A stretch of 64,000 bases of DNA from JBQDBK01 sp052090825. GTDB taxonomy: Bacteria > Bacillota > Clostridia > Tissierellales > Peptoniphilaceae. The stretch is from the NCBI GenBank assembly GCA_052090825.1, contig JBQDBK010000006.1, forward strand, positions 1 through 64,000, written 5' to 3'. A program made the position numbers and the translations under genes. Below the pieces are notes generated by a model. It ran no database searches and was not told where the DNA came from. It saw only the letters and a program-made list of their open reading frames with translations. Below, piece by piece: positions 49,524 through 58,192 of this stretch (positions within the stretch are counted from its first letter, which is position 1; every line of letters starts with the position of its first letter).

Positions 49524-51377
49524 TCAATTTATCACAACATTACCTATAATAAATAATAACTTTCCTATAAATTCAACTAACATAAAAGTTATTAAGTACC
49601 AAGCTATAAAATTAACTTTACTATGTTCTAAAAACTCATTCTTCCAGTATTGAGCAATTGAAATAGAAAGAGAAAGTGCAAATAAAATTATACTAGCTAT
49701 AGGTAGAGCTGTAAGAGAGCTTAAAAAATTAAAATTAAAAAATCCATTCCAAGGAGAAAAAATAAAGGCGAAAAATAGTACGAATTCACAAATAAGCCAA
49801 TTTATAATAGCGTTATGTTTTAATTCAACTTCGCTAGTATCTAAGTCACTTTTTTCTGTAGCTACTTTTAAAGAAAAATAAAATTGAAACATTTTTAGGA
49901 TTAATTTAAGAGCTATAAATATAATAATTGCAGTGGAAATCATCCTTTGGCTTATAAATATAGGCACTATAGATAGAATAATAGCTATAGCAAGAGCTAA
50001 TTTATAAAAATTTTCCCCGTATTTGTTCTTAAGGATTACTTCTTTATCATTTAAGAACAAGGATAAAGAATCTATAAAATTATATAAATTATTTTTAATA
50101 TTTTTATCTTTTAAATTAAGTTTATTAAAAATTATTTTTTTATCAGAAGTCTTATCTTTTTTCTTAGGATTATGATTCTTGATTTTATTTAATTTAGGTT
50201 TTATAGATTTAAATATTTTTTTATTAGAATCATCTATATTTTTCTTAATTTTTAATTTATTATTTTCTATATTTAAGTTTAATTTAAAGTTTTTATTATA
50301 ATTTTTATCAATAGATTTTTCAACTTTTGCTTTAGATAGTTTTTTTTCAACAGATTCATTTTTATCTAAATCAGACTTTTTAGGATTTGCTTTTTCATTT
50401 ATTTTATTTTTTTCAATTCCAGAGTGAAAAGAATCTTTTTGAACAAAATAAAATTTAGATTTAACCTTATCAAATAAACTCTTATTTTTAGCATTTGCTT
50501 CTTTAAAGTCTTTTTCTACTACTTTATTTTCTAAAGATAAGGGGTTTTCTTTTTTTAATTCTTCATTAACCATATCTGTGAAATTTTTATAAGTAATTGA
50601 TTGTTTTTTTTCATGAAATAAAGAAGAATTATTATAGTTATTAGACTTGTCTGGAGAATTACTTAAAAAATTCTTTTTATCCTCTTTATCTAAAATTATA
50701 TGAGTATTCATACTTTCCAAGTTTTCAGGTATTTTATTTATTCCAACTTTTAGATTTTTATTTAATGAATTATCATATATGACTTTAGAATTAACTTTTT
50801 TATTTTCTTTTTCCTTAGATGAAGAAACTTCATTAGTATTATTTTTGAAAGAAGAAAATATAGAGAATTCATCGTCATCTTCGTTAATAAATTCATCCCA
50901 GTAATCTTTAAGAGATTTCTTTTTTTCTGTATTTATTTTTTTTTCATCACTTATATCTGATCTATTAGTTTTCTTTGCATCACTATTTTCTTTTATAGAT
51001 AAATCATTTAAACTATTTATAGTAGAATTAAGTTTTTTTTCTTTGGAAAAATCATATAATTCTTTAGAATCAGTTTTTTTAGGACCTGGCATATTTAAAG
51101 TATCTATTTTAGATTTTTCTTCATAATCAGAAATATTCTTAGATATTTTTTCATCAACTGCTTTGATAATATCTTTTAATTCATCTGTTGAATCTATACT
51201 TCCTATATCTGTAATAGAATGAAATATTCTTGTGGATTCATCTGAAAAATTTTTATTATTTTTATCATTATTTTCTGATGGTTTTATTAGAACTTTTACG
51301 TTTTTTAAATTTTTACCACAAAGGCTACAGTAGTTATCGCTTTCATTTATTCTATTTCCGCAATTAGGACAAAACAA
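49524..51377 (-). CDS. zinc-ribbon membrane protein with long low-complexity linker
   Basis: About 617 residues. The N-terminal zinc ribbon has FCPNCG and YCSLCG (two CxxC pairs). A very Lys/Asn/Asp/Ser-rich, probably disordered, linker covers about residues 40-440. The C-terminal 180 residues carry about five spans (LALAIAIILSIVPIFI, STAIIIFIALKLILKMF and so on) of a Yip1-like or unknown membrane domain. GTG at 51386 and TTG at 51377 are both in frame; AAGGTGA is spaced five bases from the TTG but touches the GTG, so I favour 51377. Function unknown. Confidence 0.78.
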   Translation of the reverse strand: MFCPNCGNRINESDNYCSLCGKNLKNVKVLIKPSENNDKNNKNFSDESTRIFHSITDIGSIDSTDELKDIIKAVDEKISKNISDYEEKSKIDTLNMPGPKKTDSKELYDFSKEKKLNSTINSLNDLSIKENSDAKKTNRSDISDEKKINTEKKKSLKDYWDEFINEDDDEFSIFSSFKNNTNEVSSSKEKENKKVNSKVIYDNSLNKNLKVGINKIPENLESMNTHIILDKEDKKNFLSNSPDKSNNYNNSSLFHEKKQSITYKNFTDMVNEELKKENPLSLENKVVEKDFKEANAKNKSLFDKVKSKFYFVQKDSFHSGIEKNKINEKANPKKSDLDKNESVEKKLSKAKVEKSIDKNYNKNFKLNLNIENNKLKIKKNIDDSNKKIFKSIKPKLNKIKNHNPKKKDKTSDKKIIFNKLNLKDKNIKNNLYNFIDSLSLFLNDKEVILKNKYGENFYKLALAIAIILSIVPIFISQRMISTAIIIFIALKLILKMFQFYFSLKVATEKSDLDTSEVELKHNAIINWLICEFVLFFAFIFSPWNGFFNFNFLSSLTALPIASIILFALSLSISIAQYWKNEFLEHSKVNFIAWYLITFMLVEFIGKLLFIIGNVVIN

Positions 51378-51446
51378 TTTACTCACCTTCTTTTTTGAGA
51401 TAAATTAATTATAGCATAAAAATAAATTTAACTCTATTTTAATATT

Positions 51447-51479
51447 AAAAAAGGGAAAGCATTTGCTTTCCCTTTTTTA
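51447..51479 (-). terminator. terminator after the Ala-rich lipoprotein gene
   Basis: AAAAAAGGGAAAGC and GCTTTCCCTTTTTT form a perfect stem with a four-base loop; A/T runs on both sides. Confidence 0.88.
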
Positions 51480-51499
51480 ATATTAAAATAAATTTAAAC

Positions 51500-51793
51500 T
51501 TATTTTGATTCAGCGTTATTAGCTTCGTTAGCTGCTGCTTCGTTAGCTGCTGCTTCTGCTTCGTTAGCTGCTTCTTGAGCTTCATTAACTTCTACTTCAG
51601 TTTCAGCGTTTCCATTAGCTTTTTCAGCTTCAGCTTCAGCGTTTGTAGCTGCTTTATTAGCTTCAGCTGCTGCATTTGTAGCATTATTAGCTGCTTCTTC
51701 AGCATTGTTAGCTGCGTTATTTCCACAAGCTACTACGCCAAACATCATAACACCAACAGTTGCTATACTAAGAACTTTTTTCAAATTTTTCAT
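51500..51793 (-). CDS. small Ala/Asn/Glu-rich lipoprotein
   Basis: A 97-residue protein with a signal peptide and lipobox VVAC (Cys23). The rest is a run of short repeats such as NEAEAAANEAAANEA, mostly Ala, Asn and Glu, able to form a helix or coiled coil like Lpp-type spacers. AGGAGGTA precedes the ATG. The codon run on the complementary strand is GCT/TTC-rich, a hint of repeat expansion. Function unknown. Confidence 0.8.
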   Translation of the reverse strand: MKNLKKVLSIATVGVMMFGVVACGNNAANNAEEAANNATNAAAEANKAATNAEAEAEKANGNAETEVEVNEAQEAANEAEAAANEAAANEANNAESK

Positions 51794-51918
51794 TATAAAT
51801 ATACCTCCTATAATTAGTATGTTTATACTATAACTTGTATATGTGAAAACTATGTGAAGATAATGTTAAATCTAATGGAAGTTTATTTATATTTATTTAA
51901 GAAATTTAAATTCTAACA

Positions 51919-51927
51919 TGTTATAAT
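51919..51927 (+). promoter_or_regulatory. extended -10 promoter of dnaX
   Basis: TG-T-TATAAT, about 20 bases before the dnaX start codon. No -35 of note. Confidence 0.6.
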
Positions 51928-51946
51928 TACTTAGGGAGTGAAGATA

Positions 51947-53674
51947 ATGTACCAAGCACTTTATAGGAAATATAGGTCTAGAACATTTGATGAATTAGTA
52001 GGACAAGATAGTATAACTAGATCTTTAAAAAATCAAATTAAAAACAATACAATATCTCATGCATATTTATTTTCAGGGACTAGAGGAACAGGAAAAACTT
52101 CTGCAGCTAAGATATTTGCTAGGGCAGTCAACTGCCTTGATTTAAAGGATGGTCAACCTTGTAATAAATGTGAAAACTGTAAATCTATACTAGAAGACAG
52201 GTCTATAGATGTAGTTGAAATGGATGCTGCTTCTAATAATGGTGTAGATGACATAAGAGAGTTAAAGGATAAAGTAATTTATCCTCCACAAAACTTGAAA
52301 TATAAAGTATATATAATAGATGAAGTACACATGTTATCCAAGGGTGCATTCAATGCTTTATTAAAGGTATTAGAAGAGCCGCCGAAACACCTAATATTCA
52401 TATTGGCAACTACAGAACCAGAAAAAATTCCTCAAACTATTTTATCTAGAACTCAAAGATTTAATTTTAAAAGGATAGAGAAAGATATAATAGCCCAAAA
52501 TTTAAAGAGAATAAGTGAGTTAGAGAATAAATCTTGTGATGATGAAGTCTATGAACTGATTGCAAATAATAGTGATGGAGCAATGAGAGATGCTTTATCT
52601 TTGTTAGATCAGTGTTTATCTTATGATGAAGACCATATAAGCTATGAAAAAGCTATTGATATATTAGGTATATCATCTAATGAACTAATTTTCAAATTAT
52701 CATCTTCTTTGATTAGTTTTAATTTAGAAGAATCTATGCAAATTTTAGAAGAAGTGTATAAATCGGGTAAAGATATTAGTATTTTAGTGCTTGATTTAAT
52801 AAATCAATTTAGAAACTTAATGATTATAAAAACTATTAAAAATCCTAGTGACTTAGTCTATTCTATGGAAATAGAAAAATATAAAAATTTATCTGAAAAA
52901 GTAGATTTAGATAGATTGATAAAAATATTAAAGATTTTAAATGAGTCTTTGATTAATGCTAAATATTCTAGGGATAAAAGAATAATTTTAGAAATGGCAA
53001 TTGTAAAAATAATTAGGTTAGAAAATGAAGATTCTATTTTACAAAGGCTAGAAAAATTAGAAGATTTTGTTAAAATTAAAACAGGAGATGTAAGAAATCT
53101 TCCTTATATAGAAGATAAATCAATAGAGAATAAGGCAAATGAAATTAAAATTTCTAGATCTTTTGAAGATGAGCATAAAGATACTAGAGTTTCTCAATCT
53201 ATTGAAGATAGTAAAAGAACACTAGCTAAAAATAATAATGATTTTAATGAAGAAGTATCAAAAAAAGAAAAAACTTATTCTAATAATTTAAAAAAGGAAG
53301 ACAAATCTGATATAATAGAAAATAGTTTAAGTTTTTCTCAAGTTAAATCTGATTGGAATAATATTTTAATAGAATTAAAGAAAAGAAATAGGATTAATAT
53401 ACCTATATTACTTAGCTCTGNNNNNNNNNNTAGCTCTGGAGAACTTTCTGATGTAAATAATAACACCATATTTATTAAATATGGTAGTTCTAAAAGTTTT
53501 CAATATAAAGCAATATCAAGTGAAGAGAATATAAACTTTATAGAACATTTTTTCAAGAATTATTACAATATGGATATTAAATTGAGAATAGGTATGGAAT
53601 CTAGTAAGGATAAAAATAAAGCTATTGAAGAATTGAATGATTTATTTGGTAGTGAAAATATAGAAAGAATATAG
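51947..53674 (+). CDS. dnaX: DNA polymerase III subunits gamma/tau
   Basis: The clamp-loader ATPase, 575 residues as written. Walker A is GTRGTGKT (44-51), the zinc site is C63/C72/C75/C78, and Walker B with the sensor reads IIDEVHMLS. AGGGAGTGA fixes the ATG at 51947, not the GTG at 51938. Ten N at 53421-53430 interrupt the C-terminal domain; they are flanked by the same eight bases (TAGCTCTG), and collapsing 18 bases keeps the frame. The protein continues to a tau-like C-terminal region. It leads dnaX-ybaB-recR. Confidence 0.93.
   Translation: MYQALYRKYRSRTFDELVGQDSITRSLKNQIKNNTISHAYLFSGTRGTGKTSAAKIFARAVNCLDLKDGQPCNKCENCKSILEDRSIDVVEMDAASNNGVDDIRELKDKVIYPPQNLKYKVYIIDEVHMLSKGAFNALLKVLEEPPKHLIFILATTEPEKIPQTILSRTQRFNFKRIEKDIIAQNLKRISELENKSCDDEVYELIANNSDGAMRDALSLLDQCLSYDEDHISYEKAIDILGISSNELIFKLSSSLISFNLEESMQILEEVYKSGKDISILVLDLINQFRNLMIIKTIKNPSDLVYSMEIEKYKNLSEKVDLDRLIKILKILNESLINAKYSRDKRIILEMAIVKIIRLENEDSILQRLEKLEDFVKIKTGDVRNLPYIEDKSIENKANEIKISRSFEDEHKDTRVSQSIEDSKRTLAKNNNDFNEEVSKKEKTYSNNLKKEDKSDIIENSLSFSQVKSDWNNILIELKKRNRINIPILLSSXXXXSSGELSDVNNNTIFIKYGSSKSFQYKAISSEENINFIEHFFKNYYNMDIKLRIGMESSKDKNKAIEELNDLFGSENIERI
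53421..53430. other. assembly gap of ten N within dnaX
   Basis: The eight bases TAGCTCTG stand directly before and after the N run (53413-53420 and 53431-53438). The contigs probably overlap here and no sequence is missing. Confidence 0.85.
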
Positions 53675-53684
53675 GAGGACAAAA

Positions 53685-54023
53685 ATGGCTAAAGGATTTT
53701 CAGGATTTCCAGGTGGTGGAAATATGGGTAATATGATGAAACAAGTTCAAAAGATGCAAAAGCAAATGGAAACAATGCAAGAAAGTTTAAAAGAAGAAGA
53801 AGTTGAAGCTCAAGCAGGCGGAGGAGCAGTAAAGGCTGTAGTAAATGGAAATAAAGAATTACTTAGAATAAAGCTTGATAAAGACGCTGTAGATCCAGAT
53901 GATGTTGAGATGTTAGAAGACTTAATAGTTGCAGCAGTTAATGAGGCTATAAAAAAGGCAGATGAAAAAGTTAATTCTGAAATGGGTAAAATAACAGGTG
54001 GTTTAAATATACCGGGATTATAA
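53685..54023 (+). CDS. nucleoid-associated protein, YbaB/EbfC family
   Basis: A 112-residue small DNA-binding dimer. A Gly-rich N terminus (MAKGFSGFPGGGNMGNMMKQVQKMQKQ) leads into a helix, and the beta core has AGGGAVKAVVNGNKELLRIKLD. It lies 10 bases after dnaX and one base before recR, the usual arrangement. AGGAGGAC precedes the ATG. Confidence 0.93.
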   Translation: MAKGFSGFPGGGNMGNMMKQVQKMQKQMETMQESLKEEEVEAQAGGGAVKAVVNGNKELLRIKLDKDAVDPDDVEMLEDLIVAAVNEAIKKADEKVNSEMGKITGGLNIPGL

Positions 54024-54024
54024 A

Positions 54025-54627
54025 ATGAAAAATAGAGCAAAGCCAATTGAAAATCTAGTAAGAGAATTAAATAAATTACCAGGAATTGGAAGTAAAACAG
54101 CTCAGAGATTAGCCTATCATATAATAGATTTAGAAGTAAAAGATGTAAAAGTTTTGGCTGATTCAATAGTAGATGCTAAAGAAAATGTAAAGCAATGTAG
54201 TGTGTGCTGTAATTTTACGGATTCTGATCCTTGTAATATTTGTAGCGATTTTAAAAGAGATGAATCTATTATATGCGTTGTAGAATATCCTAAAGATGTT
54301 GAGGCCATGGAAAGATCTAATTGCTATCATGGGAAATATCACGTGTTACATGGGGTAATATCTCCAAATAAAGGTATAGGACCAGCTAATCTTAAAATAA
54401 GAGAATTATTAAAAAGGCTTGAAGATGATAAAGTTGAAGAAATAATTATAGCAACTAATCCTACTGTAGAAGGAGATACCACAGCCCTTTATATATCAAG
54501 ATTAATTCATCCTTTAGGGATAAAAACTACAAGAATAGCGTATGGACTTCCAGTGGGAGGAGATTTGGAATATTATGATGATGTTACAATTTCTACTGCC
54601 ATGGAAAATAGAAGAGAATTAAAATAA
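54025..54627 (+). CDS. recR: recombination protein RecR
   Basis: A 200-residue recombination mediator of the RecFOR pathway. It has an HhH start (LPGIGSKTAQRLAYHI), the C4 zinc finger CSVC...CNIC and a Toprim domain with CVVEYPKDVEAMERS. The length is normal. It directly follows ybaB. Confidence 0.95.
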   Translation: MKNRAKPIENLVRELNKLPGIGSKTAQRLAYHIIDLEVKDVKVLADSIVDAKENVKQCSVCCNFTDSDPCNICSDFKRDESIICVVEYPKDVEAMERSNCYHGKYHVLHGVISPNKGIGPANLKIRELLKRLEDDKVEEIIIATNPTVEGDTTALYISRLIHPLGIKTTRIAYGLPVGGDLEYYDDVTISTAMENRRELK

Positions 54628-54772
54628 TAAAATTAATTATATTCCCTCTTGTCAATAAGGATAAGGGGGTTTAAATAATTTAATGATGAATAAATATATA
54701 TGTGTATGTTTGTTTATTTATATGGGTATTTATATATATACTCATTTATAAATTTTGAAAGGATGTGTTAAG

Positions 54773-56659
54773 TTGTTTTTTGATGATGACAAAGATAAAA
54801 AAATTAAATTTGATAAAAAAGGATCTAATAATAAAAACTTCAATAATGGGCCAATGATTATTTATTATATATTGGCTATAGTTTTAATTTTTTCAATCCA
54901 ATATTTTATAGGTAATAAATTTTCTACAAAAACTGAAGTAAAAGAGGTAAATTATAGTACTTTTTTAGATTATGTAGAAAGTAAAAAGGTAAGTGTGGCT
55001 CATGTATTAGATAAAGAAATAAGATTTGAAGTTAAAAATGAAAAAGGAGAAATAGAAAGTTATAAAACTGCTAGCTTTAATGATCCTAATTTAGTAGAAC
55101 AGCTACAAAATAACAACGTAAAGTTTGATAGAGACTATCCAAAGGAAGTAAATTCTTTTGTAGCTTGGATAATATCATTTGCAAGTACAATATTAGTTTT
55201 TGTAGTGGTATGGTTTATTTTGTCAAAAGTACTTTTTAAAAAAATGGGTCAAGGTGGCGGAGTAGGACCTATGAGTTTTGGCAAAAGTAATGCTAAAATT
55301 TATGTACAGTCTACTGATGGTATAAAATTTACTAATGTAGCGGGACAAGATGAAGCAAAAGAAGCTTTAACAGAAATAGTAGATTTCTTACACAATCCTA
55401 AAAAATATACTGCTATTGGAGCGAAACTACCTAAAGGAGCTTTACTAGTAGGTCCTCCGGGAACTGGAAAAACTCTTTTGGCTAAGGCTGTAGCAGGAGA
55501 AGCAAATGTACCTTTCTTTTCGATATCGGGTTCTGAATTCGTTGAAATGTTTGTTGGTTTAGGAGCTGCCAAGGTTAGAGATTTATTTAAGCAAGCTTCA
55601 GAAAAAGCTCCATGCATAGTTTTTATAGACGAGATAGATACTATAGGTAAAAAAAGAGACGGCGCTGGTTTATCAGGAAATGATGAAAGAGAACAAACTT
55701 TAAACCAATTACTTGCAGAAATGGATGGATTTGAGGGTAAAGAAGGAGTAGTTATTTTAGCTGCAACAAATAGACCAGAATCTCTAGATCCAGCTTTACT
55801 AAGACCTGGACGTTTTGATAGAAGAGTTCCAGTGGAATTACCAGATTTAGCTGGGAGAGAAGCTATATTAAAGGTACATGCCAAAGACATTATTAAAGAA
55901 GAAGATATAGATTATAATCAAGTTGCAAAAGCTACAGCTGGGGCAAGTGGTGCGGAATTAGCAAATATGATTAATGAAGCAGCTTTAAGGGCAGTTAGAG
56001 AAGGAAGAAATAAAATGTCTCAAAGAGATATTGAAGAATCTGTAGAAGTTGTTTTAGCTGGTTATGAAAGAAAAAATGCTGTTATTTCTCAAAAGGAAAA
56101 AGAAATTATAGCTTATCATGAAGTTGGTCATGCGCTTGTAGCAGCTATGCAAAAAGAATCTGCGCCCGTTCATAAAATAACTATTGTTCCTAGAACAAGT
56201 GGAGCTTTAGGTTATACTATGCAGGTAGACGAGGAAGAAAAATTCTTAATGTCTAAAGAAGATTTATTTAATAAGATAGTAACTCTCACAGGAGGTAGAT
56301 CTGCCGAAGAATTAATATTTAATATGAGAACTTCAGGAGCTTCCAATGATATAGAAAAAGCGACAAAAATTGCTAGGGCTATGATTACTAAATTTGGTAT
56401 GAGTGATGAATTTGGTTTTGTTGCAATGGAAACTCAAACAAATAAGTATTTAGGTGGAGATAGTTCTTTAAGTTGTTCTCCTAAGACGGAAAGTAAAATT
56501 GATGATGCTGTTAATAGATTAATTGAATCAGCTCATGAAAAAGCTATAAATATTCTAAAAGAGAATATAAATGCTCTTCATGAAATATCAGCTTATTTAT
56601 TAAAAAAAGAAACAATAACAGGAGAAGAATTTATGGAAATATTAAAAAGTCATGAGTAA
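54773..56659 (+). CDS. ftsH: ATP-dependent zinc metalloprotease FtsH
   Basis: A 628-residue membrane AAA protease for quality control. Two spans at about 22-40 and 122-145 flank an extracytoplasmic domain. Walker A is GPPGTGKT near 227, the second-region motif is RPGRFDRRV, and the zinc site is HEVGH near 449. The start is a TTG at 54773, because GAAAGGATGTG is upstream of it; the in-frame TTG at 54755 lies before that site. A terminator follows. Confidence 0.95.
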   Translation: MFFDDDKDKKIKFDKKGSNNKNFNNGPMIIYYILAIVLIFSIQYFIGNKFSTKTEVKEVNYSTFLDYVESKKVSVAHVLDKEIRFEVKNEKGEIESYKTASFNDPNLVEQLQNNNVKFDRDYPKEVNSFVAWIISFASTILVFVVVWFILSKVLFKKMGQGGGVGPMSFGKSNAKIYVQSTDGIKFTNVAGQDEAKEALTEIVDFLHNPKKYTAIGAKLPKGALLVGPPGTGKTLLAKAVAGEANVPFFSISGSEFVEMFVGLGAAKVRDLFKQASEKAPCIVFIDEIDTIGKKRDGAGLSGNDEREQTLNQLLAEMDGFEGKEGVVILAATNRPESLDPALLRPGRFDRRVPVELPDLAGREAILKVHAKDIIKEEDIDYNQVAKATAGASGAELANMINEAALRAVREGRNKMSQRDIEESVEVVLAGYERKNAVISQKEKEIIAYHEVGHALVAAMQKESAPVHKITIVPRTSGALGYTMQVDEEEKFLMSKEDLFNKIVTLTGGRSAEELIFNMRTSGASNDIEKATKIARAMITKFGMSDEFGFVAMETQTNKYLGGDSSLSCSPKTESKIDDAVNRLIESAHEKAINILKENINALHEISAYLLKKETITGEEFMEILKSHE

Positions 56660-56660
56660 T

Positions 56661-56702
56661 AAAATAAAGTCCCATGTTAATTAACGTGGGACTTTATTTT
56701 AT
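56661..56702 (+). terminator. terminator after ftsH
   Basis: AAAATAAAGTCCCA and TGGGACTTTATTTT form a long stem with an AT-rich loop GTTAATTAAC that can pair as well. Confidence 0.88.
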
Positions 56703-56993
56703 TTGTTATTTAAGATTGTTAAACGAGTGAAGCGAAAATTACTTACTATATGCATCCGAAGAAGTGCTTTATAAGCAAAAATCACCAAGTAATTATAATA
56801 AAACATATGTAAGAACAATAACAACTTGATATAATATTTGATAAGTTAAGTGTAAAATAATACTAAGTTTCGTTTAGAATAGATAAAATAATTCTTTGAA
56901 TATTTACTTAAAGTTAAAATGAGATTAAAATTTGAACAAAGTGAAATTAAGTATCTTGATTTGCTAGTTATTAATAAAAAATAATAATACTGA
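56703..56993. other. gene-free stretch of about 290 bases
   Basis: Only short frames exist here, the longest on the minus strand about 35 codons (56710-56820) with no ribosome binding site. No strong promoter, hairpin or known RNA is visible. TATAAT-like words occur, but this is expected in such AT-rich DNA. Confidence 0.5.
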
Positions 56994-57026
56994 AAAAATA
57001 CCCATTTTTTATAGGTATTTTTTTTA
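56994..57026 (-). terminator. terminator after the small basic protein gene
   Basis: AATACCTAT and, with a loop, GGGTATT on the minus strand form a short stem followed by T6. Confidence 0.6.
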
Positions 57027-57032
57027 GAATTA

Positions 57033-57191
57033 TTATTTTTTAAACTTATTCCTGGCCTTGATTCTAGAGCTATAGTATAAAATTTTACCAGCTCTAACTG
57101 GATTTATAATAGTAGTTTTTTTCTTTCCTATATTTTTAATTTTTTTCTTAGCAACTTTAGTTGCTATTTTCATAAGCGTTTTTTTTAACAT
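57033..57191 (-). CDS. small highly basic protein of unknown function
   Basis: A 52-residue frame starting MLKKTLMKIATKVAKKKIKN and ending ARNKFKK, with GGGAG ten bases before the ATG and a terminator after the stop. About 17 of 52 residues are Lys or Arg and there is no Cys. It lies 68 bases downstream of the glycosyltransferase gene on the same strand and may share its transcript. I do not recognise the family; a nucleic-acid-binding, ribosomal-associated or toxin-like peptide are all possible. Confidence 0.6.
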   Translation of the reverse strand: MLKKTLMKIATKVAKKKIKNIGKKKTTIINPVRAGKILYYSSRIKARNKFKK

Positions 57192-57259
57192 AAACTCATC
57201 TCCCAAATAAATATAATATTTAATTAATATATACCACTTTTAATAATATATATTTAAAA

Positions 57260-58081
57260 TTAATTAAATTTTTTGAAATTAGGATTAATTGAATTTTCGA
57301 TTTTGTAATTTATAGCTTCATTGTAAGCATTTTTATTAATATATTTATAATCGAGCATTTTTTTTAAAACTATTTTCTGTCTATTAAAACTATTTTTGTT
57401 TAAGCTTATAAAATAAGTTTTTCCATCTATTTTAACCTTATCAATGAATTCACCATCTATTTGGTCAGATCTCAATATAATTGGAGAATAATAAGAAGGT
57501 GATTTTGTAATAGAAGCAATTAAAGCACACTCAGCTAAATTTAGCTCATCTACATTTTTATTGAAATATCTTATAGAAGCTTGTTCGACTCCAAAGCTAT
57601 TTTGGCCTAGATTAATTGTATTTAAATATTTTTCTAATATAGTATTTTTTTCTAAATTTCTTTCTATTCTTATTGATAAATAAGCTTCTTGTATTTTTCT
57701 ATTCAAGGTTTTTTCAGGGGTTAAGTAAGTATTTTTAACTAGTTGTTGAGTTATGGTAGATCCACCTCTTACAAGAGAACCAGACCTCAAATTGTCTCTA
57801 ATAGAACCTAATATAGCTATGGGATCTACTCCAGGATGAATTTTAAACCTATGGTCTTCTATAGCTATAAAGGCATTTTCTAAATTATCTGGAATAGAGT
57901 TTAGTTCTTTATAATTTTTAGTCTTTAAATTTCTAAGCTCTGAATAATTTATTTCAGGGCATGTAGATATTGCTATATAAGTTTTTGGAATAATAAATAT
58001 TGAAAAAATTATTAAGATTATAATTAATAAAAATTTTAAAGGTTTAAATCTCTTTTTATTTTTTCTTCTATTACTAGCCAT
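57260..58081 (-). CDS. mtgA: monofunctional peptidoglycan glycosyltransferase
   Basis: A 273-residue GT51 enzyme that polymerises lipid II into glycan strands. It has a basic cytoplasmic start, a span at about 16-38, the catalytic Glu75 in EDHRF, GGSTITQQLVKN and ILEKYLNTINLGQ with the second Glu. There is no transpeptidase domain, so it is not a full class A PBP. GAGGTGA lies before the ATG. Confidence 0.92.
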   Translation of the reverse strand: MASNRRKNKKRFKPLKFLLIIILIIFSIFIIPKTYIAISTCPEINYSELRNLKTKNYKELNSIPDNLENAFIAIEDHRFKIHPGVDPIAILGSIRDNLRSGSLVRGGSTITQQLVKNTYLTPEKTLNRKIQEAYLSIRIERNLEKNTILEKYLNTINLGQNSFGVEQASIRYFNKNVDELNLAECALIASITKSPSYYSPIILRSDQIDGEFIDKVKIDGKTYFISLNKNSFNRQKIVLKKMLDYKYINKNAYNEAINYKIENSINPNFKKFN

Positions 58082-58157
58082 ATGTCACCTCTTTTTAATT
58101 ATTATATCATGATTAGTAAAAATATCAGCTTATAATATATATATAAAGTCTAAGATA

Positions 58158-58186
58158 TTTAAAAGATTTGAAATTTACTGTATAAT
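58158..58186 (+). promoter_or_regulatory. promoter of hflX, probably giving a leaderless mRNA
   Basis: TTTAAA at 58158-58163 and a consensus TATAAT at 58181-58186 with a 17-base spacer. The ATG lies only six bases after the -10, where transcription would start. Confidence 0.65.
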
Positions 58187-58192
58187 GGATAT

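Noticed and set aside
51575..51817. Plus-strand Ser/Phe/Cys-rich open frame
   Set aside because: It is the complement of the Ala-rich lipoprotein gene and has no ribosome binding site.
55300..55890. Minus-strand 196-codon frame within ftsH
   Set aside because: It covers the conserved AAA domain of ftsH in antisense; a codon-bias shadow.
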